Assembly (NCBI GenBank): GCA_037957365.1
Contig: JARHVA010003634.1
Span: 1,358,501 to 1,422,500, forward strand
DNA from: Torreya grandis
Taxonomy: Eukaryota > Streptophyta > Pinopsida > Cupressales > Taxaceae
Length of the DNA stretch: 64,000 nt
Direction of reading: 5' to 3'
A program made the position numbers and the translations under genes. Below are positions 12,401 to 24,682 of the stretch, piece by piece. The first letter of the stretch is position 1; each line of letters begins with the position of its first letter. The notes beneath the pieces were generated by a model. The model did no database searches. It saw only the letters and a list, made by a program, of their open reading frames with translations, and had not been told where the DNA came from.

Positions 12401-13740
12401 AGGAGTCATTGCACTAAGCAGGAAAGTTTTTTTCAAAAATATTCCTGGAGGGGATTAGCTCAGCCTAATCCATGAGGAGGGAACCAACAATGATGAAGAC
12501 CTTGACCCAGATGGGAAGGAAAATAATGAAGTCTTTGTTATGAAGGTTGAGGGGGTTTAGATTCTTTTTGCTTGATGGGGAAGCATACTTACTCTTTAAA
12601 TGAAGTGCTTGTTTGGGAGTGCATAATGGGATTACAACTGGTGTTTTAGTGTTAGGGATTTCTATCTAGGAGGCATAGGTTGTCTTTCAGGATAAGAAAT
12701 CCACTAATCGATGATGTTATTATCCATGTATGGCCAAAGTAGTGTTTGTTTCCCTGAAGAATATCTCCCTACTTAGAGTTGTTTTTGGCGCTATTCTAAC
12801 CTATAGATTATGGGATAAGTTTTCCCATTTTGCCTCTCTAGTCTTGTTTTTCATGACTGACTCTCTAATCTCTGATAGAAATCTCAGTTTGATCATGAAA
12901 TTTAACCCAGTTTGATTTTATCCCTATTTGGCATTGACTTATATGTGTTTTAAGGGATGGTATGGCATATTGTTCCACTGAGTTACTCTCCTGTGGTTTA
13001 TTTTGAAATTTGCTTACTTTGGAAGAATGCTTTGTGGGTGGTGGGTCACCCTATTTTGGGAAACTACTGCCTTGCTTCATATAGGTTTTTTCTAATGTCT
13101 CTCAAGTGCTATCCACAAATGAGAAATCTGCTCTTGGTTGATCTCCTTAAGGAATCCTTGAAATGAATACATGTTGGCATAAGGTTTGATTGTTTTGACT
13201 TATAATTACAAGCTCTTTCCAATCTTTGATGTATTATTTTCAAGCTGAATTATATCTTCCAATTTTGGGTGATTGTAATTGTGCCTCAAGCCTTTGGTTA
13301 GGATCTAGAAGAAGTAGAATCCTAAATAACGGTTCTAATCTATAAAATACAATATTTGTCTCTAAGTGAAAGGGAGAGCCAGAAACACAATAGTAAGTCT
13401 TTTTCTGTTTCAGTTTAGAGAATATTGTGAAGATCCCCAGATTATCTCTTATGATTAATCTCTTTTGGGATTCTGGTCTCACCTATGGCTTTGCCTAGCC
13501 ATTAGTATTTAATAACATTCTCTCATGATGGGTTTGAGGGATATTATCTTGGAGACATGGGCTTCCTTATGTGCCCAAGCTAAATTTGGACCTAGACAAA
13601 TTTTGGAATGTTATAATTTGAGGATGGGTTCCATACCCTTGTGGTTGGTATGGTTCTTTCACTTCACTTTTAGAAGTGCCGTGTTTGAATTAGGTCCCAT
13701 AGGGATCCCAGAAAGCCTTTATCCCTCTTTATTATATTTG
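12401..13740. other. Unassigned region with short open frames
   Basis: G+C is a little higher than around it, and open frames occur at 12730-12915, 12957-13166 and 13525-13785 (+). None shows a domain I can name. The general look (moderate G+C, stops at TAG/TAA) is that of a decayed retroelement. A 7-bp stem palindrome lies at 12452-12471. Confidence 0.35.
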
Positions 13741-13745
13741 GAGAC

Positions 13746-13800
13746 TGTTAGGACTTGTTCCAAAGTCTTAACTTACCTTAGGTGAAATTGTTTGGTAAAA
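13746..13800 (+). repeat. Possible start of the 5' LTR of the copia element
   Basis: The stretch beginning TGTTAGGACTTGTTCCAAAG resembles the sequence just after the polypurine tract of the copia element (from about 18935, TTTAGGACATGTTCTAAAG). Similarity continues for roughly 50 bases and then becomes unclear. I found no convincing primer-binding site between here and the gag region, so the 5' LTR is inferred only. Confidence 0.35.
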
Positions 13801-14739
13801 TCTATTGGAGTAACTTTTCTAAAAGCTTTTAAAGCAAATTTATGAGTTGTATGGCTTGGTTTTAAATTTTTACACCTCCCATAGTGTCCAAAAATTCTAG
13901 CCATCATTCATTTTATACAAAATCTTTTTCTAGTAGTTTATATTTGTTCAAATTTGCTTTAAAACTCCATTATTGGCCCTATATAGGTTTGTAAGACCTG
14001 ATACATCAAGAAAAGAGTTCTAGGAATTACTTTTTGCAGCCATGGTGTCTTGGTTATAGCATGGCATTGGAATACAGCTGAAAAATAATATTTTTCATTT
14101 TCCTAATTTTGATAAAGTTTTATCAAAGATTTTATGGTTTGAGGGGTCCACAAATCAAAGATCTTTTTACATTTTCCAAAAGTTTCATGGATGAATTAAT
14201 TTTTTCTTGGAAAATCATTTTTTTTTTTAAAAATTCAAAGAGTAAAAATCAGCTTTAAAAATAAATTTCTCATTATATGCCTTGTAAAGGCTCATACAGT
14301 AATATGAAAGCATGATTTTGTAAAAACCCTTAGAAGTTGGAGGTCTAAGATTCAAATCTTTCTTTTGGTGAAAATTTCTATTTGGGCATTTACTTTTTAG
14401 AAGAATCTTCCATTTTTTGGAATCTTTTACATGTTTTGAATATTGTAAACAGCATCAATCATGTGAAAGACTAAAATTTAGTGGAAGAAAAATAATAGTT
14501 GTGTGTTTCATTGGTGAAAAATAAGGTGTAATTCATGAAATAAAGGTTTAATTGGTTTAAATATTTTATTTTGGGTGAGGTTAACTACAAAACCCATAAA
14601 AAATATCTTTGTTTTGCTCTACATAGAGATTAAGTGAAAAACCTCGTAGAAGAATTATTTTGTGCAAAATATTATTACGAGTGTATTGTTATTTAATTTT
14701 TTGCACTTACTTTCATTTCAAGATGCCAAAGATTTAAAA

Positions 14740-15600
14740 TTTACTTTTAGATAGTGATAGATTAATGATTTCTGATTATTTTGATTGAAAATATTTGATG
14801 GAAGCTTCATTAGTTTTTAATGAGCTATGGGATATTATAAAGAATGAAAATCCTACATTGCCTATAGAACAAGTCAAACTTGATGTTTTTCATTTACGTG
14901 ATTCTAAGGCCCTAGATTTAATCAAGTGCTATTATACTCAAGATACATATATATTGAAAATTCTCCTCATAGTTACACTGCATGAAAAACTTCATCTGAT
15001 TTGTATGATAAGAAACCTAAGCATAAGAAGATAGACATCCACATGTAGTTATTTACTTTATCATTAGAGGAAGATGGGGATATGGGAGAATTCATATCTA
15101 GTTTTAAAAATATTGATACTGAGTACACTAAGGCTAGGTTTGGAAAACTAGATGATGTTCTCATAGTTACTTATGGATTGAAAGGACTACCTCAATCCTA
15201 TAAGAACTTTGTAGAAATGTTGTATGTCTCTGACAAGATCAAATGCATCACTTTTGATAAATTTGTTGAGTTGTTTATTCAACATGACCTCTCTCTACCT
15301 AAGAAATCCAATAAAATTGAGGAAGCCCATGTTTCAGAGTCTAAGCCTATTTCATCTTTTTCTAGTCAACAAAACAATATAGGAAACAATTATAGAGGGG
15401 GTCAAGGTTATAGAGGAGAAATATATCAAAACTAAGGTAGGTTATTTAAATCAACATTCTAGCCATTCTCATTCAAATGAGATGAGTGATAGAAGATATG
15501 GTCACAACTCTTATATAGGTAGAGATTAAGATAGATCATACATTCAGTGTCATAAACATGGGAAATTAGGTCACATTGCCTCTCTGTGTAGGATACCTTT
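14740..15600 (+). pseudogene. Copia gag remnant with altered zinc knuckle
   Basis: An N-terminal piece (about 14795-15034) and a second piece in another frame (15082-15435) carry the gag-type sequence ending GLKGLPQSYKNFVE. The tail is rich in Ser, Asn and Gly. Near 15547-15590 a CCHC knuckle follows, reading CHKHGKLGHIASLC, in which the second Cys is replaced by His. Gag forms the virus-like particle and the knuckle binds element RNA. One frameshift and several stops separate the pieces. Confidence 0.8.
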
Positions 15601-15610
15601 TGACAAAATT

Positions 15611-15808
15611 TTGACGCCACAAAAAATGAATAAGTCTAACTCTTCTCAATATTATAATCATGACTATCATGAGTCTAAAAATGTTTCTCATGAATGTACA
15701 TTCACTATTTTAGGGCACATTGATTATATGGAATATGAGGCTAGAGATGAGCTCATAGATGTATGGGTTTTAGATATAGGAGTAACCAAACATATGACAT
15801 TTAGTTGA
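15611..15808 (+). pseudogene. Copia aspartic protease remnant, active site altered
   Basis: The sequence VWVLDIGVTKHMTFS corresponds to the copia protease motif WVLDSGATxHMTxS. At 15773-15781 the catalytic Asp-Ser-Gly is Asp-Ile-Gly. A stop follows directly. The protease would cleave the polyprotein; this version is probably inactive even apart from the stops. Confidence 0.8.
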
Positions 15809-16129
15809 AAATTATTTTGGACTTTTAAAGAAGCTTATTTCTCTTCAATATCCTTCGCAGATAAGTCTTTGCATACACCACAAGGTCTTAGGTAAATTTG
15901 GATTCTCTTTCCTAATGGATCTATCAAATACTTAGAGAATGTTTGGTACGTTCCCACATTGGAAAAACATCTTCTTTCCATGATAACTATTTGAAAGAAA
16001 GGTTATCAAATTGTTATTGAAAATCGGCTTGTTTATATCAATTCAGTGAAGGATGGATATAAAACCATGTATACAGGATATGAGGATGGAAACTTATGAT
16101 AGTTGTTAAAATAAGTATAGGTACTATGT

Positions 16130-16960
16130 CTACACAACGATTGTGGCATCTCCATTATGGACATTTGAATGTTCACTCTTTAGTGTAATTTTAGAGATAT
16201 GGTATGGTGAGTGGGTTGCCCATTTTTCATAAAGATAGTATCCTTTGTGAATCATGTGTTTTGGGCAAATAGAATCAAAAATAAATTCCTAAGAAATCTT
16301 CATAGAGAGCTAACAGATGTTTGTAGTTAGTTCATAGTGATGTATTTGACATGAATAAGTTATCCATTGGAGAGTGTAGATATTTTGTGTTGTTTATTGA
16401 TGATTTTTCTAGGATGACTTGGGTGTTTTTCATAAAAAATAAATCATAAGCTTTAATTAATTTTCTTGATTGGTTACACTTAGTTGAAAAAGAAACAAGT
16501 TCACACTTAGCCACTCTTCATTCAGATAATGGTGGGGAGTATACTTTGAATGAATTTTTGGATTATTATCGAGAACATGGCATTCATTGATAATACAGTA
16601 ATGTATACACTCCATAGAATAATGTAGTATCTAAATGAATTAATATAACTTTAGAGGGCACATCATGAGCTATGTTACACTATAAATAGCTCGATGATAA
16701 GTTTTGGGCTAAAGCCATTGGTGCTACAGTATATTTGAGAAATAGGTACCTTATAGTTTCACTTTTGGGACAAACTCCATATGAGGCTTGGTATAGGTTT
16801 AAATTAAAAGTTAAACAATTGAATTTTTTTGGATGCCTTTGTTTTGCTTTAATTCCCAATGAACATAAAACTAAGTTGGAACCACAAAGTCAAAAATTCA
16901 TCTTTCATGGATATTTAGAAAATAAAAGTGGGTATCATTTACTTTAATAGGATACAAGCA
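16130..16960 (+). pseudogene. Copia integrase remnant
   Basis: The zinc-binding part reads LWHLHYGHLNVHSL, then CESCVLGK (His-His-Cys-Cys). The core follows with [18 protein letters not shown] and HSDNGGEY, which carry the first two catalytic aspartates. GQTPYEAWY and LNFFGCLCFALIP belong to the C-terminal core. At least ten in-frame stops interrupt it. Integrase would insert the cDNA into host DNA. Confidence 0.85.
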
Positions 16961-17342
16961 AATTCATAGTGACTTAGGATGTAGTATTTGATGAATTTGG
17001 TACTATGAACACTGCAAAGATTTATTCTCAATTTGACAAGTTAGAGAATAAAATTACAAAACATGATAAGGGATTGAATAATGAGGGAAATTATCTAAGG
17101 TTATGGTATAAAACTAATATCCCTTCAATTTCCACTCCTTCATCTACTAATTCATAGGATGATGACTTAGAAAATGTTGAAACTTCTCTAAGTCTTCCTT
17201 CAAATGGTGCACATGATGAGAATTCTAGTCTTCCTAATTTGAATAAGTATCCAAAATGTGTTCAAATTACTATTTTGACTTGAAAGTAGATGAAGTTAGT
17301 TTAACAAGTCCCAAGAGTTCTCATAAATAGGTAAACTATGCA

Positions 17343-18860
17343 ATGGTTGTTACTACTTCTTCCACTATGCCATCTACTTTTGAGGAGGCCTCTACTAAAC
17401 ATGTTTGGCAACAAGCAATGCAAAGTGAGTATGATAGAATATTTAGTAATAATAAATGGGTTTTGGTTAATGTTCCTCCACATGTTCAACCCATAGGATG
17501 CAAATGGGTTTATAGGAATAAGTATAAATTGGATGGCTCCGTTGATAAACGTAAGTCAAAACTTATTGTGAAAGGATATGCACAACTAAAAGGTATTGAC
17601 TATAAGGAAAGATTTGTACCAACTAGAAAATGACATACTATTCATATGGTACTTAACTTAGTAGTATATAATGATTGTAAAGAACATCAGATAGATGTTA
17701 AAAGTGCTTTTTTGAATGGCAATTTACAGGAAGTATACATGAAACGACCTCTAGGTTTTGAGAAAGTGGGTATAAAACACAAAGTGTGTAAATTGATAAA
17801 TGATTTATATGGCCTCAAATAGGCACCCAAAGATTGGTATGAAAAAATGGATTCATACTTGAAGATAATTGGATTTCATTGTAGTGAATTTGATGATACT
17901 CTCTATTTTTCAATGTAGGGTAAGAAATTCATGATTCTTATTCTTTATGTCGATGGCTTATTTATCACAGGAAATGATGAAAACCATAACAAGTTTGTAA
18001 AGAAGGAATTAAAATATGGGTTTTAGATGACAAATATTGGACTTCTTCACTACTATCCTGGCATAGAAGTAACTCAAAAAGAACATAGTATTTTTATTTC
18101 AAAAACTAAGTATATTTTTGAGTTATTATATATGTTTAGCATGAGTTATTACAAACCTACCCTCAATCCTATGGATAGTAACTTGAAATTATCTAAGGCT
18201 GATGGAAGTGCCTTTCTTGATGGCACCAAATGTAAACAGTTAGTGGGAGGTTTGATATATTTTATGACTACCAGGCTTGATATGTCATTTTTAGTTGAAA
18301 TTTTATCTAGGTTTATGCATGAGCCTAGAGAAATTCACTAGCATGTAGTAAAAATAGTACTGTGTTACCTTTAGGAAACAAAAACATATAACCTTGAGTA
18401 CTGTCACAACAAAAAATTCAAACTTGTTTGATATTATGATGCCAATTTTGGCAGATGTGTGGATGACAGAATATCCACAACAAAATACATGATGCATATA
18501 GGTTCATCTGCCATTGCTTGGTGTTGTAAGAAGCATGATACAATGGAAAATTCATCAGTAGAATAAGAGTACATTACATCATGGGATGCTTCTAGAGAAT
18601 TTTTTTATTTATGGCACATTCTTGAAGATCTTCAAATTTCTCCTACATAGTTACACATTGATAACCAGAGTGAATTAAGATGTCCAAGAATCTAGTATTT
18701 CATGCCAAAAAAATATATGGATGTCAAATATCATTATTTGTGAATAATGGTGGAAAAGAAAGCACTTTGTCCTATATATGAACCAACTACTAATCAAACG
18801 GATGACATTTTCACAAAACCCCTCGATAGAATCAAATTTGAAAAATTTAAAATAATGTTT
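17343..18860 (+). pseudogene. Copia reverse transcriptase and RNase H remnant, catalytic Asp lost
   Basis: Recognisable blocks are WQQAMQSEYD, GCKWVYRNKYKLDGS, QIDVKSAFLNGNL, LYGLK-stop-APKDWY, LYVDGLF, then LVGGLIYFMTTRLDMSF, and the RNase H end DDIFTKPLD at 18805-18833. The RT active site is YVDG at 17946-17957 instead of YVDD, so one of two metal-binding aspartates is gone. Stops are mostly in-frame single-codon changes; an ORF of 104 codons survives at 18027-18341. Confidence 0.92.
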
Positions 18861-18935
18861 GGCATGTGTCCAAAGAACTAACTTTGGATCATGGGGGCGG
18901 GGAGGCGAGGTGGGGCAATGATGGGGGGGAAGGTG

Positions 18936-19300
18936 GTTTAGGACATGTTCTAAAGTCTAACATAGCTTAGGGTTTTGGTAAGTTTATTTTAAATAATAAA
19001 TGCAAATGGGGAATGCTTATTTTTATAAAGACACCCCCATAAATAAATTAACTATGTTTTATTAGGTTAGTTTTATATTTATATTAAATAATTAGAACTA
19101 CCTTTTGGGTAGAATTTCCATGGGATTTGGCTAGTTGGTTTTTACTGATATGTGATCAAAACCTATAAATATATGTTTTTCAATGTAAAATGGTTAATGG
19201 CATATTGACACCCTTTCCATGTACTTGATTTTTCAAGATTAATCAAATGCTTGTTGACCCACAATCAATAGGCACAAAATTAAACTTATTTGGTTTATGT
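18936..19300 (+). repeat. Candidate 3' LTR of the copia element
   Basis: This follows the G-rich polypurine tract and shares its first ~50 bases with 13746-13800. A TATA-like CCTATAAATATATG lies near 19164. The right boundary cannot be set because no full-length partner is recognised. Confidence 0.4.
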
Positions 19301-19394
19301 GATATCAAAGACTTAGACATCTAGTTGTGTCCATGATGGCTTCTAATCTAGTCATATTAGTTTTCTCATCTTTTCTGACCTGATTGGTATTTTA

Positions 19395-20345
19395 GAGCCT
19401 TGGGCATCTTAGTTCATTAGATCAAGATGGTTTTCAATCTAGTTAAAACTAACTCTAATTATAATAATGGAATTTGGGTCCCTTAGAAGATCTTAATGGT
19501 TATTTTAGAGGCTTGGGCCTTATTCTCCTTTAGTCTAGAATGGTTACCATTCCATCTAAAATAAACATCTATTTTCTTCTTATGACTTCAATCAGGGTTT
19601 GGGTCCCCTAGGGAACTTGAAGTCTTTTTTGAGAAATAGATCTCCTTATGTATGTAGGTTGGTTATTTATATATTTAGAATCAGATCATTACTCCTACTA
19701 ATAATTTTGAGACCTGGGTCTCTTGTTTCAATTGCCCAAGACAGTTTTTGGTCTAGTTAAAATTGACTTACTGCACTAGTAAAAAGTGGTTATTGTTGGA
19801 ATGTTGGATCCCCTAGGGGATTAAAATGGCTATTTCATAGCTCTAGGCCTCACACTCTTTTAATTCCAAAATGGATACTGATCCATATAAAACTAGTAGA
19901 TATTTCCTACTTTTGCTTTGGTTAAAGTTTGGGTCCTCTAAGGAGATTAAATGTTTTTTGTGACCTAGATCTCCTTCTATGTCCAAACTGGTTCTCGATC
20001 CAGTCAAAATCATTTTGTTAGCACTTTTGATACCTAGTCCTTTGGCTCATATAGTCTAAGTTGGTTTTTGGTCCAACTAAAAATGACTAGTTACCGCAAC
20101 AACCAAATGTGTTTGTTATCTTTTGGATCCCGATCTAATCAAAATCTAATGCATCTGAGTCCTAGTCCTTTGTTCTTTCTATCCAGGCTAGATCTCATAC
20201 CAATTACTTATGGGATTTTATTTTTAATTTTTCTGGGTTACTCTTACAATCCTATGGTCTTTTTTGGTTCTTCCTCTTTTGTGTCTCTTTTGGGTTCTAT
20301 CTTTCTAGATTTCCTAGTGAATTGTTTCTATTTTACCTTTTGACA
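19395..20345. repeat. Higher-order tandem repeat, ~320-330 bp built from ~110-bp subunits
   Basis: Three related subunits (A 19395-19507, B 19508-19630, C 19631-19708, shortened) recur in the same order as A' 19709, B' 19838, C' 19960 and A'' 20029 onwards. Equivalent subunits are 314-330 bases apart. Shared words are TTTGGGTCCCCTAGG(G)GA, TAGATCTCCTT and TGGTTTTTGGTCTAGTTAAAA. The organisation resembles centromeric or subtelomeric satellites but only about three repeats are present. Confidence 0.75.
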
Positions 20346-21431
20346 TCCATGGGAGACTCATACCTCCTTTTATTATCAGAGATGTTACCCACATTAGATA
20401 CTAAAGGTGGGTTTAATATATATAAATGTATAATTAAATAATGAATATATTTAAATAAAATTAAGACTTGATGAATTATATTTTAAAAATATTTTTATGA
20501 TGCCAAGACACATTCTATAACTACATACAGAGGCTGTGATGCATTGTAATTTATTGAGTGTGTTCAATTTTAATTTCAACCTTAAATATGATGTTTATTT
20601 AACAATCACTTAAAACAATCTTATAAACATGAATATACAATATTAACTAATATTAAAAATATAATTTTATAAATGAACATTGTTATAGGGTAAAACTTGA
20701 ACAATATTACTATACCTTATTAATTTTTATTAAAAAAATAATTTTAAGATTTAAAACTATTACAAGTTAGTAACTTAAAATAAATATTTTTTAATTTCAT
20801 CCTAACCTTTAACATAATACACTAATTTTCTCTTCTTTCGTAAGTTGATGTTGTAAACTTATAAGGTTATAATATTATAATTACTCATAATACTAAACAC
20901 CGTTGTCATTTTCTTTATGCAATGTCACATCCATCCAAGAAATTTAGTTTTCATCTAAACAACATGATTTTGATTATTTTTATTTAAGTTTCAATGAATA
21001 AATTATGCTTCCATCTAAATTTTTTAAGTTTATCTTGAGTAACATCGTAAAGAGGCTCTTCAAATATAATAAATGGTACTTATAAACATAGATTCATTTC
21101 TATGCTAAAAACTATTATTTTAATGGATTAATAACCAGGAAGTCTTTTTATTTATATGAGCCTATTGAATAAGTAATATTCTAAAGTGATGTCAATCACA
21201 GTTTAACAACTTTAGGTAATAATATTTTGTTTACAAATTGAATTTTCTATAAATTAACTAAACATATAACTATGCTTAATACTATAAACTAAGTCAAAGT
21301 ACTTAAATAATCCTCATGCTTGCTCTAAATAATATACAAAGTCCCTATACATAGCTTTTAGTGGTATCAATATGTATTAGAAACAATGTATATAGTAAAT
21401 AAAATAAGAACAGAAATAATAAATTAAACTT

Positions 21432-21437
<6 letters not shown>
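20346..21437. other. Non-coding A+T-rich DNA
   Basis: No gene or recognisable element. Composition is strongly A+T-rich throughout. Confidence 0.6.

Positions 21438-21519
<82 letters not shown>
21434..21519. repeat. (AT)n microsatellite
   Basis: About 43 uninterrupted AT units followed by (ATTC)n at 21519-21532. The apparent Tyr-Ile open frame across it is an artefact of the repeat. Confidence 0.97.
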
Positions 21520-21522
<3 letters not shown>

Positions 21523-21532
21523 TTCATTCATT

Positions 21533-22995
21533 CTACATAAATCTATCTAAAACATATCAATATGTATTATTTTAAAGATACTTCATTCTATTTATTTTAC
21601 AAATTAAAAATTATATTAATATTTCAAAAATAATATATCTCAATATTTGTTACATAAATTTATGAAAAATATATATATTTATTTATATATCTCACACATA
21701 TATTGATCTTATATTTATATAAAAATAATTTAACTTATATTTTAATAACATAATTTTTTTTTTATATTTTATATTATTAAATTATAAGTTAAATAATTTT
21801 AAATACTTTTATAAAAATATATAATCAATAAATATATGTATATAAATAAAATAATTTTATATTTAATGTTATTTCGTTATAGGCTTATTAATGCCTTCTC
21901 AAAGAAATGTTGGATAGATGTTTTTAGGGTATTTATCATGGTTTCATGGTTTTCAAAATAAAATAACATATAAATTTTTTAATTAAACAAATTAGATAAA
22001 AATTTATCAATACCAATTATATAACTATCTTATCCAATAGTAAGTTTTATTTTAATCAACTAAAAAATATTAAATAAATTTAAATTGAGTGAAGCAAACA
22101 AATATTTACATGAATAAAACTAAACAATACCTCAAGTTAAATTATCTTTTTAAATAAATATGTTAAGATTATTTTTAAAACTTTTATAAAAGCATCTAAA
22201 ATTATACAATTTATTTTATAATAAGATATTACTAACAGTTGCTTGAATGTGCAAATTATGTTAGTTGGTTTATTTGTCATTTAGTTTTATGTAGATTTTT
22301 ATAGTCAATTGTGGCACTCATTATATATTAAAAACATTATGAGATATAATTTTTTTTTAAAAATATTAATGTTGAAAATGTAAAAGTTAGAAAATACATT
22401 GTGAAGTGAAGCAAATGTGACTAACATACTAAACAATAATAGTTTAGTCAAAATATATTTGAGAATAAAGAATTCTCAATAAGGGAAAGTAATTAGTAGA
22501 AATTTTTTTTGGTATATAACAATGGTTACAAAGTTAGAGTTGTTGTGAACGTTGTTGAAGAGGTAACTATGTGAATCTTTTTTCCTCTAATTTTTTGAGA
22601 TTTACATATTTACAATCTGTCTTTCTTGTACAAAACACAAATGTAAATGTAGGAGAGATATGCATGTCATAAATTGAGTGCTATTTTAATATAGTAGTAA
22701 ATGTTATACCTTGGTGATCAATGTTGCCAATATCAATTGCTGCTTTATTGAGTGGCATTCCTAGTTCTTTATATATGGATAGAGTCCATGCCATTTTGAT
22801 AGGCATTTGATGACATTTACCTCATATAATAGGAGAAATTGGTATATGTTAAGATTCTTTACATCGCATGGGGGACTAAATTATTTTATGAATGCAATAG
22901 AAACATATATGGGTAAGGAAGGTGTTCTTGAATACAATTTCTAGAAAATGTAAATAATTTTTCCAATAGCTCCATTAACTATTCTTGCTTTCACC
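21533..22995. other. Non-coding A+T-rich DNA
   Basis: No coding sequence, RNA gene or LTR pair was recognised. There are poly-A/T-rich stretches throughout. Confidence 0.6.
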
Positions 22996-22996
22996 C

Positions 22997-23060
<64 letters not shown>

Positions 23061-23066
23061 ATACAT

Positions 23067-23100
<34 letters not shown>

Positions 23101-23192
23101 GTGCGCGCGCGCACGCGCGCGCGCACGCGCGTGTGTGTGTGTGTGTGTGTGTGTGTGTCTATATATACACATACATATCTACATATATATAC

Positions 23193-23234
<42 letters not shown>

Positions 23235-23247
23235 ATATATATGTATA

Positions 23248-23282
<35 letters not shown>
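22996..23282. repeat. Compound microsatellite with long alternating purine-pyrimidine tracts (possible Z-DNA)
   Basis: Order: (TG)n 23006-23058, (CATA)n, (CA)n, a CpG-rich core of alternating G and C at 23100-23131, (GT)n, a short ATATAC stretch, (GT)n, an ACATATATATGTAT stretch and (CA)n. Alternation of purine and pyrimidine is unbroken from 22996 to 23158 (163 bp) and again at 23180-23247. TG and CA blocks are arranged so that halves can pair as hairpins. Open frames here in several frames are artefacts. Confidence 0.95.
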
Positions 23283-23284
<2 letters not shown>

Positions 23285-24682
23285 GTTGTGATTGAATTTA
23301 TTCAATCATAATATGAGTAAATATAGATTTTTTGACATAGGGAGAAATAGTTTATTGCATCCCTTTGAATATACTATAGCATGGCTAGCCAATAAAATGG
23401 AAATCTATTAAATTGTGTGTAGATTTCAAACCCATCATCCACATATCAAAATTTCAGCATGTTCTAGGGATATGAGATATGATATTATTTGGAAAATAAA
23501 ATACCAAAAATATATCCCGTTATGCACATGATACTAACATGCAAGTATATTTATTATGATCCTTTTCATGGTGAGAACTTGCAAACCAAAACAAACACAT
23601 TGTAAACCAATTGAACAAGATAAAAAAGGAGTAATACAACCATAAAGGGGAACATGGTAATTTGTAAAATAAAATAGATATATAATAATAGTCATACCTG
23701 CAATGCTTCAATGAAGGCTCATATCTATGAGGAAATAATGTGTGTAACCAAGATAAGCTTTAGAAGTCTATATGTTTATTTTCAATGCAAATTACTAAAT
23801 TTAAATATTTAAAATATAAATCCATTGTCAATAAAACTTCCATATCAGGCCTAAGGGCATAAACAAGAATCTTCCACCCTTTATAAAGGAATTTATATGA
23901 AATTTACCAAAATAAAGGGTCCAATTTAACCATATATTCAATTATATTTGGGATTCATGTAAATGTAACTATTCTAGTGACCAAATTTCAAACCCCTCCC
24001 TTTTATCTCTAAAAATTTCATAATCACACCTAAAATAGGAAAAAAACCACATTCATCCCTTTTTATTTTTAGAATTTTCAACAGAGCCACACCAGACATA
24101 ATTAACATAAGATCTCTCTATACCTACACTCCTACATCCAATCAAGTTAAACCCTTATATATAAAATCCCACCAGGGCCACAACCAACCCAATGAAAACC
24201 CTTCACACCTTTACATTCTCACTATCCATATGCTATAAAAAGGAAAACAACACAATACCTCAATTTTATGTGGCCTATAACACATTAAACCATGCATAAT
24301 TAATAATATAAAAAGCCTTACACATACAAATTGACTAACTAAAAATTATCATAATTACATGTTTAGAAGAAAAACACATATTTAAGTATTTATTGATTCC
24401 CCTTCATTCTTCTTCACCTCTACTACTAAGTAGATCTAATATTTAGCATATATAAAAATAATAAACAAAATCAAATAGAGAGATAATTTAGACATAGAGT
24501 ATTTATTGCATTTAGTTAAACAAAAGTGGCATTAGATCAAAACCTTATCTGAGTACACATGCATCACACTCCTAAATTACAATCAACAAGCATTGCCTCA
24601 GCCTTTAAGCAAACTATTTTTCCTCAACACACTACCATTATAAAAATAAAAAAAATTAGAAAATAAATACATACTAATTTAT
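23283..24682. other. Non-coding DNA
   Basis: A+T-rich with a cytosine-poor upper strand before 23850 and a more pyrimidine-rich stretch at 23870-24290. No gene was recognised. It includes whatever 3' flank belonged to the RNA-binding protein pseudogene that follows. Confidence 0.5.

Larger units (their letters stand above)
14600..18935 (+). mobile_element. Decayed Ty1/copia LTR retrotransposon, internal region
   Basis: Domains appear in copia order: gag, zinc knuckle, protease, integrase, reverse transcriptase, RNase H, then a G-rich polypurine tract (18890-18930). The element would have moved through an RNA intermediate. It is broken by several frameshifts and dozens of stops, many of which fit CAG/CAA-to-stop changes (for example GLK-stop-APKDW, normally GLKQAPxxW). 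It lies upstream of the satellite-like array at 19.4 kb. Confidence 0.93.

Noticed and set aside
12452..12471. GGATTAG...CTAATCC stem with a TAGCTCAG word, suggesting a tRNA
   Set aside because: Only an A-box-like word is present; there is no B box, no acceptor stem and no cloverleaf.
12730..13785. Possible DUF4283 or LINE ORF1 in three short open frames
   Set aside because: I tried to match the WVRL and domain-end patterns and found no convincing alignment.
13746..19300. A complete copia element with two defined LTRs and a primer-binding site
   Set aside because: Only about 50 bases of LTR-like similarity were seen and no primer-binding site was found, so full boundaries are not claimed.
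22941..23295. Long open frames on both strands (Cys-Val, His-Thr, Ala-Arg repeats)
   Set aside because: They are translations of dinucleotide repeats with no stops by composition.
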